A stretch of DNA of 64,000 nt from Streptomyces sp. NRRL B-24484. GTDB lineage: Bacteria > Actinomycetota > Actinomycetes > Streptomycetales > Streptomycetaceae. Positions within the stretch are counted from its first letter, which is position 1. Each line of letters opens with the position of its first letter. Both the position numbers and the translations under genes were made by a program. Where the stretch lies: positions 76,274-140,273 of the forward strand of contig NZ_JOAI01000016.1 in NCBI RefSeq assembly GCF_000717715.1, in the 5' to 3' direction. Of this stretch, positions 52,198 through 61,586 are shown in pieces. The notes beneath the pieces are model-generated. The model searched no databases. It worked only from the letters and a program-made list of their open reading frames with translations, and had not been told where the DNA came from.

Positions 52198-55100
52198 ATG
52201 TCCGAGCCGAGCGTGTCGCTGCCGACCGACCCCACCTCCTCCACGGTCTACCTGGACTGGCTGTCCGTCAGGTCCCCGGGCGCCGAGGCGGGCGCACGGC
52301 AGCAGTTCGCGGACGTCTTCGACGGCATCCCGCCGCAGGCCCACCGGAGGCCCGCGCAGTACCTCGGCGGTCTGCAGTCCCGCAGCAGGCGCCTGCCCCC
52401 CGAGCACCTGCCGTGGTTCTGGGACACCGTCGGCCACCGGCTCGCCCGGGCCCTGCCGCGGCAGGCCGGGCAGGCGTACAAGCTGGCCAGGGAGGCCGAA
52501 CGGCAGGTCGGCGGGCCCGCCGACCCGGCCTTCCAGCGGGCGAACGCCGTCCTGGCGGCCGGCCTCGGCGTGCTGCCGGCGGCGGAGCTCGCCGCCCAGC
52601 AGCGCCGGCTCGCCGCCGCCCTGCCGCCGGCGGAGGCGCACCGGGAGTTCGTACGGTACGTCCGGGCCTGGGCGTCGGGCGGGGCGGTGCCGCCGGCCGA
52701 CCTGCACACCCGGCTGAGGGCGTCCGCGAAGGCCGCCGGGGTCGGCCCCGGCGAGGACGCGGCACTGCTCGGCGAGGTGCTGGCCGGCGGCCCGGGCCGC
52801 CCGGTGCCGGACGGACTGCTGGACGCCGCGGCCGCCCTGCTCGCGGCCCACCCGCCCACCGACGCGGTCCGCTCCGGACTGCTGGAGATGTTCCCGCCCG
52901 CCGTGACCGCCCTCGGCTTCGCACCGACCGCCGGCGGCGGGGCCTGGCTGCGCCTGCTGCGCGCCGCGGGCGCGGTGGACGCCCTCGCCGAGGGCCGGCT
53001 CACCCCGTCCGGGGGGCTCGCCGGCTGGCTCGGCCGGCTGCCGTACACCTACGCCTACAACCGGGTGGGTGGTGGCGGCATCACCCGCCGTCCGCTGCCG
53101 CCGGAGTTCTTCGACGTGCTGCCGGTGCTCGCCGGCCGGCTGCGTGCCGAGGGCGTCCCGGTGCGGCTGCACGAGGCGCAGTACCGCTCGTCCGGGCTGG
53201 ACGCCGACCTCGCCGACGCCTGCCTGGCCGAGGGCGTCCCGGTGGAGACGCCGCCGCGGACGGTCTCCCTGGTCTTCTGGGGCGGCGAGTCCCGCCGTGA
53301 CCTGCGGGCGCTCGCCGCCGACCCGGTGCTCGGCCCGCGGCTGGAGGGCACCGTCCACGCCGACCTGCGGCGCGGCACCGCGGTGACCCGGCTGCCGGGG
53401 AACCCGGCGATCGCCGGCGCCGTCCGCACCCGGATCACCGGCCTGCTCGACGAACTCGCCGACGGCGGGCTCGGCGCCGCCGAGGACGCCCTCGGCGTGC
53501 TGGAGACCCTGCTCGACCGGCCGACCGCCGCGGCCCTGGACGGCATCGAGGAGGCGCTCGCCGCCGTCGACCTCACCGGTCCGCTCCTGCGCACCCTCCG
53601 CGCCGGCCTGCCGGAGGAACTCGGCTGGCCCGCCCTGGACGAGGCCCTCGCCGACCTCGGCGCCCCGCCGGCCGGCACGACCGCCACCTGGCCGGTGCTC
53701 ACCCTGTACACCCGGGAGCGCGCGATCGCGGTCGACCACCGCGGTCGCCGCGCGGACCACGCCCTCGCGCTGCCCGAGGACGCCGCGCTGCACGCGGTGA
53801 ACTACGCCGGCGGCGACCTGCTGGTGGCGTGGACGACCGACACCAGGCACCCGTACAGCTGGCGGGCGTACTGGGCGTCCCGGCCCGGGGAGGTCTTCGA
53901 GCCCGCCCTGGCCACCGGCCTGCGGACCTGGTCGGCCACCGCCTGCCAGTTCGAGACCGCCGACCGCACCGGCCGCTACGACGGCGCCCGGATCCTGCGC
54001 CCCGGCGACCGGGACGGCCTGGCCGCCTCCCGGCAGCTCTCCGACGGCACCACCGTGTGGAGCCGCAGCGCGCACGGCGACGAGGAGTGGGACCGGCTCG
54101 ACCCGGCCACCGGAGGGCGCACCGGCGCGGCCGACGGCCCGGCGTTCGCCGCCGTGCCCGTGCCGGACGGCCACCGGCTCCACCTGCTCTCGCTCGTCGC
54201 GCTGCCGCCGGACGTGGACGCCGACGCCTCCCCGCTCGGCCACCGCGCCGGGCTGGCCGGCTTCCGGGTGCTGCGCAGCGCGCAGAAGGACGCCCACGGC
54301 TGGGACCACCGGCTGGAGGGCACCGACGGCCGCACCGCCGGGCTGCGCACGGCGAGCGTCTGCGAGCCATGGGCGGTCGCCCGGATGCCCGGGGGCGGCG
54401 CCGAGTGCGTGCTGACCGACCCGCACCGGGTGCACTGCCGCGACGCGCAGGACGGCTCGCTGCTGTGGCGGGCCGGCGGGGAGGTCCCGGTGCTGCCCCC
54501 GCCGCCGTTCTGGCACTTCCTCGCCCCGCGCGATCCCGTCTCCTCGCGGGCGCTCCGTGCGGCCGGGCCGGAGGCGGCCGCGGAGCTGCTGGCCGCCGCC
54601 GACGGGGAGGCGACGGCAGCCGGGATCGCCCGTCTGCTGCCGGGGGTGACGGACCGGCGGATCGCCGAGGGGGCGGCCCGGACGGTGCGGGCGGCGCGGG
54701 CCGCGCTGCACCGCCGCGAGGAGCTCTCGGCCCGGGTCGCGGCCGTCCGCTCGGGCCGGCTGGCGCCGCTGGCGGAGACCTCCGACGTCCGGCTGCTGGC
54801 CGCGCTGCGCGGCCTGCTGGACGTGCCCGGGTACTACCGGGCCGAGCCCGCCTCGCCGCAGCCGGCCACCCTCACGGCGCTGGCCGCCGACGGCGCCCAC
54901 CTGGCCGGACGGCTCGGCGAGGCGGAGCGCCGGACGAGCCCGCCGGCCCGTGCCCGGGACTGGACCCCGCTGCTCGGCCGGATCGACGCCGTGGCCTGGC
55001 GCCTGGTCACCGCGGTCACCGCCGAGGAGGACCGGCCGGCCCTGGCCGAGCTGGTGCGCAGCTGGTCCGAGCAGCCGTTCGCGGCGGCCGGCAGCCGCTG

Positions 55101-56829
55101 GCGGCTCGGCGAGGCCACCGGCGTCGCGCTCGCCGTGCGCCGGGCCGCGGGCGCTCGGGTGCCCGCCGTCCGGGCCGACGCGCTGTCCGGGCTCGCACCG
55201 GACCCGGCCCGGCCGCTGGACCCGGCCCTCACCCACCGCTTCCTGCAGCGGGCCGCGGATCCCGTGCCGGAGGGCGCCACGGAGCTGCGGGAGGTCGCCG
55301 TCGACCGGGACGACGCCGGGCGGCTGGCCCGGCTGCTCGACCTGCTCGCCGAACACGGCCCGGTGCGGTTCGGCCCGGAGGCGGTGGACGCCTTCGTCGC
55401 CCGCACCGGCGCCCGCCGGGCGACCGCCCTGTTCGTTCTGGACGGCCTGCCCGAGGGCGCCGACCGCACGGCCCGGCGCGGGCTGCTCACCTCCAAGCGG
55501 TACGGGGCGGGCGAGCGGGACGCACAGGTGCTGCAGACCGTGCTGCACCGGCTCGGCGGCGCAGGGCGGCTCGACCTGCTGGCCGCGGCCCTCCCGGACG
55601 ACCCGGCCGAGCTGTGGCGGCCGGGCGGCCCGGAGGCCGCCGCGGTCCGGCTGGCCGACGCCTGGGCCCGGCTGGTCGGCACCGAGCAGCCGCTCGACGA
55701 GGAGGCCGCCCGCGAGCTGGAGGCGGAGACGGGGCTGCCGGAGCCGTGGCTGCGGATGCTGCTCTCACCGGCCGGGGAGACCGCGGAGGGCGCGGAGGGC
55801 GCCCCCTGCCGCCTCGTCCCGGCGGTGACCGCGTACGGATCGGTCGTGCTGCACACCGTCGGCCCGGACGGCGGCCCCGCCGGCGCCTGGTACGCGGGCG
55901 GCCGCCACCAGTACGCCGCCAGGGCGGCCGCGCTGGTCTGGGCGCTGACCGCGCGTCCGGTCGGCGACCCGGCGGCGGCCCGGGCGGCCGAGAAGTGCGC
56001 CCGGCTGCGGGCCGAGCTCGCGGACGGGGAGGTGATCGTGCCGCTGGGGACCCACCGGCTGCCCGGCGGCGAGGAGGAGCGGGCCGCGGTGTTCGGCCCG
56101 GGCGTGCTGGCGGTCCCCCTCGCACCGTCCGCGGTGGGCCGGGGCGCCGAGCCGACCACGGTGTTCGACGACGGCCTGCTGCTGGTGCCGCGGTCCGGAT
56201 ACGGCACGGTCTGCCTGCGGCCGGCCCGGCTGGCGGATCCGGCGGCCCGCAGCCGGCTGGAGGCGTACTGCGCCGCGCACGGCCTGGACGACCTGCTGCG
56301 CCGGCTGCACGGGATCGACCTGCTGCTGGCCGGCGGCGGTCTGGAGCGGATGGCCGCGCGGGCGGCCGACACCCCCGTGCCGGCCGGCCGCCACGAGGCC
56401 GATCCCGCGCTGAGCGTGCCCGGACTGGTGGCGGAGGCGGCCGCGGCGCTCGCGGTGGGCGCGGACGCGGCCGCCCTGCTGCTGCAGCTGCTCACCCTGG
56501 CCCGGCCGACGGACCGGAACGTCCGCCGCTGGAACGGCTGGACGCCGGCCCGGCACCGGGCGGCGCAGGCCGAGCTGGTGGCGGCGGGCCTGGTGGAGAC
56601 CGGCAGGCGGTCGCGGGCCGGCCGCACGGCCTTCGCCCCCGGGCCCTGGACGGAGCTCAAATCACCCGAACTTCCGCTGGAGACAGCCAAGCTGGCGACC
56701 CATCTGGCCGGCCGGGAGTTCCGGAAGGAGACCTCGGGTCCGTTCCTGCGGCTGCTGCCGCCGCGGCCGCTGCACGAGATGTTCGCGGCGGCCTGGACGG
56801 TGTTCTCCGCCGATCGTGTGAATCTCTGA
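52198..56829 (+). CDS. Giant protein resembling the large component of MoxR-vWA systems (bpX-like), orphan
   Basis: 1543 residues from ATG 52198, with AGGA nine bases upstream; GTG 52168 is a weaker alternative. No signal peptide. N-terminal 480 residues are helical repeats with TVYLDWLSVRSPGAEAGARQ, LPPEHLPWFWDTVGHRLARA and GWLGRLPYTYAYNRVGGGGI, which recall from memory the large streptomycete proteins annotated as DNA-binding next to MoxR AAA and vWA genes. Residues 490-790 look like a beta-propeller (repeats of about 45 residues ending in DG or GTTVW-like turns: RILRPGDRDG, SDGTTVWSR, DAQDGSLLWRAG). Residues 800-1543 are again helical (FPEAVDAFVARTGARRATAL-like). The usual ATPase and vWA partner genes are not nearby, so its client or function is unknown. 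No catalytic motif was seen. Confidence 0.65.
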   Translation: MSEPSVSLPTDPTSSTVYLDWLSVRSPGAEAGARQQFADVFDGIPPQAHRRPAQYLGGLQSRSRRLPPEHLPWFWDTVGHRLARALPRQAGQAYKLAREAERQVGGPADPAFQRANAVLAAGLGVLPAAELAAQQRRLAAALPPAEAHREFVRYVRAWASGGAVPPADLHTRLRASAKAAGVGPGEDAALLGEVLAGGPGRPVPDGLLDAAAALLAAHPPTDAVRSGLLEMFPPAVTALGFAPTAGGGAWLRLLRAAGAVDALAEGRLTPSGGLAGWLGRLPYTYAYNRVGGGGITRRPLPPEFFDVLPVLAGRLRAEGVPVRLHEAQYRSSGLDADLADACLAEGVPVETPPRTVSLVFWGGESRRDLRALAADPVLGPRLEGTVHADLRRGTAVTRLPGNPAIAGAVRTRITGLLDELADGGLGAAEDALGVLETLLDRPTAAALDGIEEALAAVDLTGPLLRTLRAGLPEELGWPALDEALADLGAPPAGTTATWPVLTLYTRERAIAVDHRGRRADHALALPEDAALHAVNYAGGDLLVAWTTDTRHPYSWRAYWASRPGEVFEPALATGLRTWSATACQFETADRTGRYDGARILRPGDRDGLAASRQLSDGTTVWSRSAHGDEEWDRLDPATGGRTGAADGPAFAAVPVPDGHRLHLLSLVALPPDVDADASPLGHRAGLAGFRVLRSAQKDAHGWDHRLEGTDGRTAGLRTASVCEPWAVARMPGGGAECVLTDPHRVHCRDAQDGSLLWRAGGEVPVLPPPPFWHFLAPRDPVSSRALRAAGPEAAAELLAAADGEATAAGIARLLPGVTDRRIAEGAARTVRAARAALHRREELSARVAAVRSGRLAPLAETSDVRLLAALRGLLDVPGYYRAEPASPQPATLTALAADGAHLAGRLGEAERRTSPPARARDWTPLLGRIDAVAWRLVTAVTAEEDRPALAELVRSWSEQPFAAAGSRWRLGEATGVALAVRRAAGARVPAVRADALSGLAPDPARPLDPALTHRFLQRAADPVPEGATELREVAVDRDDAGRLARLLDLLAEHGPVRFGPEAVDAFVARTGARRATALFVLDGLPEGADRTARRGLLTSKRYGAGERDAQVLQTVLHRLGGAGRLDLLAAALPDDPAELWRPGGPEAAAVRLADAWARLVGTEQPLDEEAARELEAETGLPEPWLRMLLSPAGETAEGAEGAPCRLVPAVTAYGSVVLHTVGPDGGPAGAWYAGGRHQYAARAAALVWALTARPVGDPAAARAAEKCARLRAELADGEVIVPLGTHRLPGGEEERAAVFGPGVLAVPLAPSAVGRGAEPTTVFDDGLLLVPRSGYGTVCLRPARLADPAARSRLEAYCAAHGLDDLLRRLHGIDLLLAGGGLERMAARAADTPVPAGRHEADPALSVPGLVAEAAAALAVGADAAALLLQLLTLARPTDRNVRRWNGWTPARHRAAQAELVAAGLVETGRRSRAGRTAFAPGPWTELKSPELPLETAKLATHLAGREFRKETSGPFLRLLPPRPLHEMFAAAWTVFSADRVNL

Positions 56830-57271
56830 TTCATCCTGGGAGATTCGCGGACCGTTCGGGGCGATTCCGACCGTCCGGATTCGATTTCCGAGACATTCTG
56901 ACAGGATCACCTCACCCGGCGGCAAGTGGAGCGCTAGACTCCGAGCGGCTCGGCCGGCGGCCCTGACGGATGGTTCGCGGGTCGGTCCGGCACCGGGCGA
57001 AGCTTCAGTTCGGGCGCCGGAACGGGCAGTTCACGCAGACCGGATCCGGTTCGCAGTGAAGAGCCGCCGAACATCGGGACGTTGGACCCACCGGCTGCTC
57101 ATCGTGCCTGGTCGGAAAGGGTGTTGGGGCACCGCGGCGGCGCCGTTCGTGCGCCGGACCGCCATGGCGACTTTCCTTGTCGTTATACGGTGTGGCTAAT
57201 ATCCATCCGTCAGAGTCCTTATCAGATTCGACCAGTTCCGAACGACTGGTGTCATCTCCAAGGAGAATGCC
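56830..57271. other. Intergenic region before the conservon operon
   Basis: About 440 bases with no convincing gene. An A/T-richer part at 57165-57235 (CTTTCCTTGTCGTTATACGG, then TGTGGCTAATATCC) is the best promoter candidate for the cvn operon; TAATAT at 57197-57202 could be a -10 box, but a -35 at the right distance is not clear. The AAGGAG ribosome site at 57260-57265 belongs to the next gene. Confidence 0.4.
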
Positions 57272-60079
57272 CTGCGCACGCGCGCGCCTCGGCGGATCAG
57301 AACGGGCCGGTTGTCGCTCCGCGCGACCCTGCTCGTGCTGGCGATCGTTCCCGGAGTGGCGCTGGCCGCCCTGTGGGCCGTCACCAGCGGACAGCTCCTG
57401 TTCGACTTCCAGCGCCAGGCCGCCCAGGGCCTGCTCGCGCAGAAGGCCGGCCAGCCGTCCAACATCGTCTACTACAACCTGCAGGAGGAGCGGCGCCTGA
57501 GCGCCGACGCCCTCGCCACGCACAACGGGGTCGGCGACGCGCTGCGCACCCAGCGCGCCAAGACCGACGACGCCGTCCGCGACTTCCAGAAGCTGTCCGA
57601 CGTCGCCGCCGACGACGCGCCGACCGAGGTGCGCGAGGCCGTCCAGCAGGCCCGGCTGGCGATCAACCAGCTGCCCGCGCAGCGCGCCCTGGTCGACAGC
57701 GGCAGCGAGCAGCAGCAGGCCGCGGTCTACCGGTACTACACCGACCTCATCGCGGTGGACCTGCGACTGTTCGCCTCGCTCAGCCACGTCGACAACGGCC
57801 GGATCACCACGATCTCCCAGCCTCTGGTCGACCTGTTCTGGGGCAAGGAGATGATCTCCCGCTCGGACGCGCTGCTCGCCCGCGGCTGGCCCAGCGGCTC
57901 GCTGAGCGCCGAGGACCACCAGCAGCTCCGGCAGGCCGTCGCCGAGCAGGACTTCCAGTTCGGTACCAAGGTCGCGCCCTACCTGCCCGCCGACGAGGCC
58001 GCGATGTGGCAGCGGATCGCCACCAGCCCGGCCTGGCAGGCCAAGACCCGCGCCGAGCAGGACCTGCTGAAGCCGGCCGCGCCCGACCGCAACGGCCGGA
58101 TCGCCCTCGGCGTCGACAAGGACGCCTGGCGGCAGTCGATCGACACCCTCACCCCCGAACTCGTCGGGCTGCTGGAGCACCGGACCGGGCTCGTCGTCGA
58201 CGAGGGCAAGGGCAGCATCATCACCCTCGCCGTCCGGCTGCTCCTCACCACCGTCGTCGGCCTGATCGCCGTCGTCGTCGTCGCCCTCACCAGCTGGCGG
58301 CTCACCCGCACCCTGCGCCGCCGGATCGGCCGGCTGCACCAGCACGCCGAGCAGCTCGAGAACGCCCTGCCCGAGGTGGTCGAACGCCTCGGCAACGGCG
58401 AGCAGATCGACGTCGAGGAGCACGCCCGGGCGATCGAGCGCGACCCGTGGGCCCGCACCGAGGACGAACTCGCCAAGCTCGGCGAGGCGTTCAACCTGGC
58501 CCGGACGAGCGCCCTGCAGGCCGCCGTCGCCCAGGCCGAACAGCACCGCGGCTTCGAGCGGCTGCTGCAGCGGATCGCCCGCCGCACCCAGCTGCTCATC
58601 GGCCAGCAGCTCAAGAAGCTCGACGAGCTGGAGCGCCGGCACGAGGACCCGGAGATCCTGGAGGGCCTCTTCGACCTGGACCACCTCACCGCGCGCCTGC
58701 GCCGCTACGAGGAGAACCTGGTCATCCTGGCCGGCGGCACCCCGCACCGCCGCTGGCGCAAGCCCGTCCCGCTGCTGGACGTGATGCGCGCCGCCCAGGG
58801 CGAGGTGCAGGACTACCGCCGGGTCGTCATCGACCTGGACGGCAGCCCCTGGCTCTCCGAGCGCGCCGTCGGCCCGGTCGCCCACGTGGTCGCCGAGCTG
58901 ATCGAGAACGCGCTCAGCTTCTCCCGCCCGCCGAACCCGGTCGAGGTCCGCGCCGGCCGGGTCAGCCGCGGCGTCGCGATCGAGGTCGAGGACCGCGGCC
59001 TCGGCATGGACGAGGAGCAGATCGACGAGGCCAACCGGCTGATGACCCGTCCGCCCCGGGCGGACGTGCTCGCCCGCGGCGACGACATCCGGCTGGGCTT
59101 CTACGTGGTCGCGCGCCTCGCCGACCAGCACGGCCTGCGGATCGAGTTCCGCCAGTCGGCCTTCGGCGGCACCCGTGTCGTGGTGCTCGTCCCGGACGAG
59201 CTGATCGTCCCCGACCCGACAGCCCGGCCCACCGCCGTCGCGTCGCCGCAGACGGCCGGCGGCCTGCCCACCAGGTCCCGCGGCCGGGCGCTCGCCGGCA
59301 TCACCGCACTCCCCGGCGCCCCCGACCCGATGGGCGCACCCCCGGAGCTCCGCCCGGTGTCCGAGGAGGTCCCGTACGTGCCGATCGGCGACCCGTACGC
59401 CCCCGGTGACCCGTACCCGCAGCACGAGCCGCTCGCCGCGCAGCCCGAGGAGCACCGGGCCGCCGGCCACGAGCAGCCCTTCCCCGCCGCCGTGCCGCCC
59501 CTGGACGGCGCGCCCGCCCCCTACGGGCTGCCCGCGCCGTACCGTCCCGAGCCGGTCACCGCCGACTCCTGGCCCGGCCGGGTGCCCGCACCCGCCGAGC
59601 TCGCGCCGCCGGTGCCGGTCGCCCCGGTCGTGCCCGCGCCCTTCCCGGCCCCGGCGCCCTTCCCCGCTGCGGCCCCCTTCCCCGCTGCGGCCCCCGGGCC
59701 CGCCCCGGCGCCCGGGCACGCCCCCGCCGCGGCGTCCTACCCGCCGCAGGCCCCGGCCCTGCCGGCTCCCGCCCTGCCGGGCGGCGAACCGCCGCTGCCG
59801 CGCCGCGTCCGCCAGGCCAGCCTGGTCGACGAGCTGCGGATGGACCCGGCCGGTCCGCCGGCCGCCCCCGCGCCGCCGCGCTGGGACGAGAACCCGCTGT
59901 TCCGGCCGGCCCCCCGACGGGCCGGAGCGGCGATCGGTGCGTTCCAGCGGCGGTCCCGGGAGGCGCGGTCCGGTGCCGTTCCACCGACTGCGGAGACCAC
60001 CCCGCAGCCGGACGGGCGGCCCCGCCCCGGCGACACCTGGAACACCCATACCATCCCGACGAGAGAAGACCGGTCATGA
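57272..60079 (+). CDS. cvnA: Conservon sensor ATPase (CvnA-like, nitrate/nitrite-sensing type)
   Basis: 935 residues if started at CTG 57272, which is six bases after a perfect AAGGAG and in frame; TTG 57311 is the next in-frame alternative and lacks a ribosome site. The ATG at 57267 after the same AAGGAG is out of frame. An N-terminal membrane helix (LSLRATLLVLAIVPGVALAA), an extracellular nitrate/nitrite-sensing-like helical domain (about 40-310), a second helix (LLLTTVVGLIAVVVVALTSW), a HAMP-like helix pair and a HATPase domain with AELIENALSFSRPPNPVEVR and EDRGLGMDEEQIDEAN follow. The C-terminal 300 residues are a Pro/Ala-rich disordered tail. CvnA proteins pass a membrane signal to CvnB-D, the module seen here in the next three genes. 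ATGA overlap with cvnB. Confidence 0.88.
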   Translation: MRTRAPRRIRTGRLSLRATLLVLAIVPGVALAALWAVTSGQLLFDFQRQAAQGLLAQKAGQPSNIVYYNLQEERRLSADALATHNGVGDALRTQRAKTDDAVRDFQKLSDVAADDAPTEVREAVQQARLAINQLPAQRALVDSGSEQQQAAVYRYYTDLIAVDLRLFASLSHVDNGRITTISQPLVDLFWGKEMISRSDALLARGWPSGSLSAEDHQQLRQAVAEQDFQFGTKVAPYLPADEAAMWQRIATSPAWQAKTRAEQDLLKPAAPDRNGRIALGVDKDAWRQSIDTLTPELVGLLEHRTGLVVDEGKGSIITLAVRLLLTTVVGLIAVVVVALTSWRLTRTLRRRIGRLHQHAEQLENALPEVVERLGNGEQIDVEEHARAIERDPWARTEDELAKLGEAFNLARTSALQAAVAQAEQHRGFERLLQRIARRTQLLIGQQLKKLDELERRHEDPEILEGLFDLDHLTARLRRYEENLVILAGGTPHRRWRKPVPLLDVMRAAQGEVQDYRRVVIDLDGSPWLSERAVGPVAHVVAELIENALSFSRPPNPVEVRAGRVSRGVAIEVEDRGLGMDEEQIDEANRLMTRPPRADVLARGDDIRLGFYVVARLADQHGLRIEFRQSAFGGTRVVVLVPDELIVPDPTARPTAVASPQTAGGLPTRSRGRALAGITALPGAPDPMGAPPELRPVSEEVPYVPIGDPYAPGDPYPQHEPLAAQPEEHRAAGHEQPFPAAVPPLDGAPAPYGLPAPYRPEPVTADSWPGRVPAPAELAPPVPVAPVVPAPFPAPAPFPAAAPFPAAAPGPAPAPGHAPAAASYPPQAPALPAPALPGGEPPLPRRVRQASLVDELRMDPAGPPAAPAPPRWDENPLFRPAPRRAGAAIGAFQRRSREARSGAVPPTAETTPQPDGRPRPGDTWNTHTIPTREDRS

Positions 60080-60513
60080 CGCGCACAATCGCCACCCACC
60101 AGGACCTCGACTGGCTGCTGGACGGCCTGGTGGACTCGGTGGCCGGGACGAGGTACGCCGTCCTGCTCTCCGACGACGGCCTCGTGGTGAGCCACTCCCG
60201 CACCATCGACCGCTCCGACGCCGAGCGCCTCGCCGCCGTCGCCACCGGCCAGCAGAGCCTCGCCCGCGGCGTCGGCCAGCTCTTCGCCGGCGGCCCCGTC
60301 CACCAGGTGATCGTCGAACTGGCCGAGCTCTGGCTGTTCGTCATCGCCGCCGGGCAGGGCACCCACCTCGCCGTCGTCGCCTCCCAGGAGGTCGACGCGG
60401 AGGTCATGTCGCTCGCCATGCACAACCTGGTGCAGCAGGTCGGCCAGAAGCTCAGCACCCCGCAGCGCGGCGACTTCGACGCCTTCGCGGCCCGCGGCGG
60501 GCAGCGCGGGTGA
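60076..60513 (+). CDS. cvnB: Conservon roadblock/LC7 protein
   Basis: 145 residues from ATG 60076, overlapping cvnA by four bases. A single roadblock/LC7 domain (DLDWLLDGLVDSVAGTRYAV, LLSDDGLVVSHSRTI, AAVATGQQSLARGVGQLF, then VHQVIVELAELWLFVIAAGQ). Roadblock proteins form dimers that regulate small GTPases, here presumably CvnD. Cytoplasmic. Length and order are exactly as in streptomycete conservons. The stop codon overlaps the GTG start of the next gene. Confidence 0.93.
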   Translation: MTRTIATHQDLDWLLDGLVDSVAGTRYAVLLSDDGLVVSHSRTIDRSDAERLAAVATGQQSLARGVGQLFAGGPVHQVIVELAELWLFVIAAGQGTHLAVVASQEVDAEVMSLAMHNLVQQVGQKLSTPQRGDFDAFAARGGQRG

Positions 60514-60914
60514 CCGCGAACTGGGACGAGGACGAGGGGGACGACGGCGCGGACAGCATGGTCCGGCCGTACACCATCACCCGCGGCCGGACCGCGCCCG
60601 AGCGTGACGACTTCACCCTCATCACCCTGCTCACCACCGTGCGGGAGCCGGTCGACGCCTACGGCGCGCCCGTCCGGCCCGGCCGGTTGCAGCCCGAGCA
60701 CCGGATGATCGTCGACCGGTGCCGGACGCCGGCCGCCGTGGCCGAGGTCGCCGCCGACCTCGACCTGCCGGTCTCGGTGACCAAGATCCTGCTCGGCGAC
60801 CTCGTCGAGCAGGGCCTCCTGACGGCCCGGGCCCCGATCTCGGTGGCCCGGGCCGCGGGCGGCGCCGACCGCGGCCTGCTGGCCGCCGTACGTGAGGGAC
60901 TGAGGAGGCTCTGA
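60510..60914 (+). CDS. cvnC: Conservon DUF742 protein
   Basis: 134 residues from GTG 60510, sharing GTGA with the cvnB stop. It starts with an acidic stretch (ANWDEDEGDDGADSM) and continues VRPYTITRGRTAPERDDFTL, LTTVREPV and AVAEVAADLDLPVSVTKILL, then GDLVEQGLLTARAP, the winged-helix-like DUF742 layout. Its role in the conservon is unclear; it may bind CvnA or DNA. Fully coupled with its neighbours: a GGAGG inside its 3' end serves cvnD. Confidence 0.92.
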   Translation: MTANWDEDEGDDGADSMVRPYTITRGRTAPERDDFTLITLLTTVREPVDAYGAPVRPGRLQPEHRMIVDRCRTPAAVAEVAADLDLPVSVTKILLGDLVEQGLLTARAPISVARAAGGADRGLLAAVREGLRRL

Positions 60915-60915
60915 G

Positions 60916-61482
60916 ATGACGACCACCCAGGCGGGCGCCGCCGCGGTCAAGATCCTGATCGCCGGCGGCTTCGGCGTCGGCAAGACGACCATGGTCGGTG
61001 CCGTCAGCGAGGTCGCCCCGCTGCGCACCGAGGAGTACCTCACCACCGCCAGCGTCGGTGTGGACGACCTCGCCGGGGTCGACCAGAAGGACACCACCAC
61101 CGTCGCCCTGGACTTCGGCCGGATCACCGTCAGCCCCGAGCTGGTGGTGTACCTCTTCGGCACGCCCGGCCAGGAGCGGTTCTGGTTCATGTGGAACGAC
61201 CTGGTCAACGGCGCGCTCGGCGGGGTCGTCATCGCCGACACCCGCCGGCTGGAGACCAGCTTCGCGTCGATCGACTTCTTCGAGAGCCGGGGCATCCCGT
61301 TCGTGGTGGCGATCAACTGCTTCCACGGCGTCAACACCCGTACCCCCGGCGAGATCCGGGCCGCCCTCGACCTCGACCCGCACGTGCCGATGCTGGTCGG
61401 CGACGTCCGGGAACGGTCCTTCGGGCGGGACGTGCTGCTCGCCCTGGTCGACCACCTGATGGCGCTGCCGGTCGCCGGCTGA
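60916..61482 (+). CDS. cvnD: Conservon Ras-like GTPase
   Basis: 188 residues from ATG 60916, one base after the cvnC stop. GTPase motifs: P-loop GGFGVGKTTMVGAV, switch II FGTPGQERFWFMW replacing DxxGQ, and VAINCFHG in the place of NKxD, as usual in CvnD/MglA-type proteins. Conserved PLRTEEYLTTASVGVDDLAG lies in the switch I region. It probably cycles between GTP and GDP under CvnB and signals to metabolism or development. It ends the conservon; the FAD monooxygenase gene follows after 104 bases on the same strand. Confidence 0.94.
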   Translation: MTTTQAGAAAVKILIAGGFGVGKTTMVGAVSEVAPLRTEEYLTTASVGVDDLAGVDQKDTTTVALDFGRITVSPELVVYLFGTPGQERFWFMWNDLVNGALGGVVIADTRRLETSFASIDFFESRGIPFVVAINCFHGVNTRTPGEIRAALDLDPHVPMLVGDVRERSFGRDVLLALVDHLMALPVAG

Positions 61483-61586
61483 CCGGCCCGCGCGCCCGCA
61501 GAACCACAGCACCCGTCCCCGCCGTCCTCCCGCACCACGCGGCCGGCCTCCCCTGCCCGGCCGTCCCCCGAACCAACGGAGAGACC

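Noticed and set aside
51355..55548. 1397-codon open frame on the minus strand
   Set aside because: Shadow of the acetyltransferase and bpX-like genes; low-complexity Gly/Arg/Pro translation.
57177..57500. Open frame containing the ATG directly after the AAGGAG before cvnA
   Set aside because: It lacks any domain and runs into cvnA in another frame; at most a short leader peptide.
57005..60049. 1014-codon open frame on the minus strand
   Set aside because: Antisense to cvnA, whose domains are clear on the plus strand.
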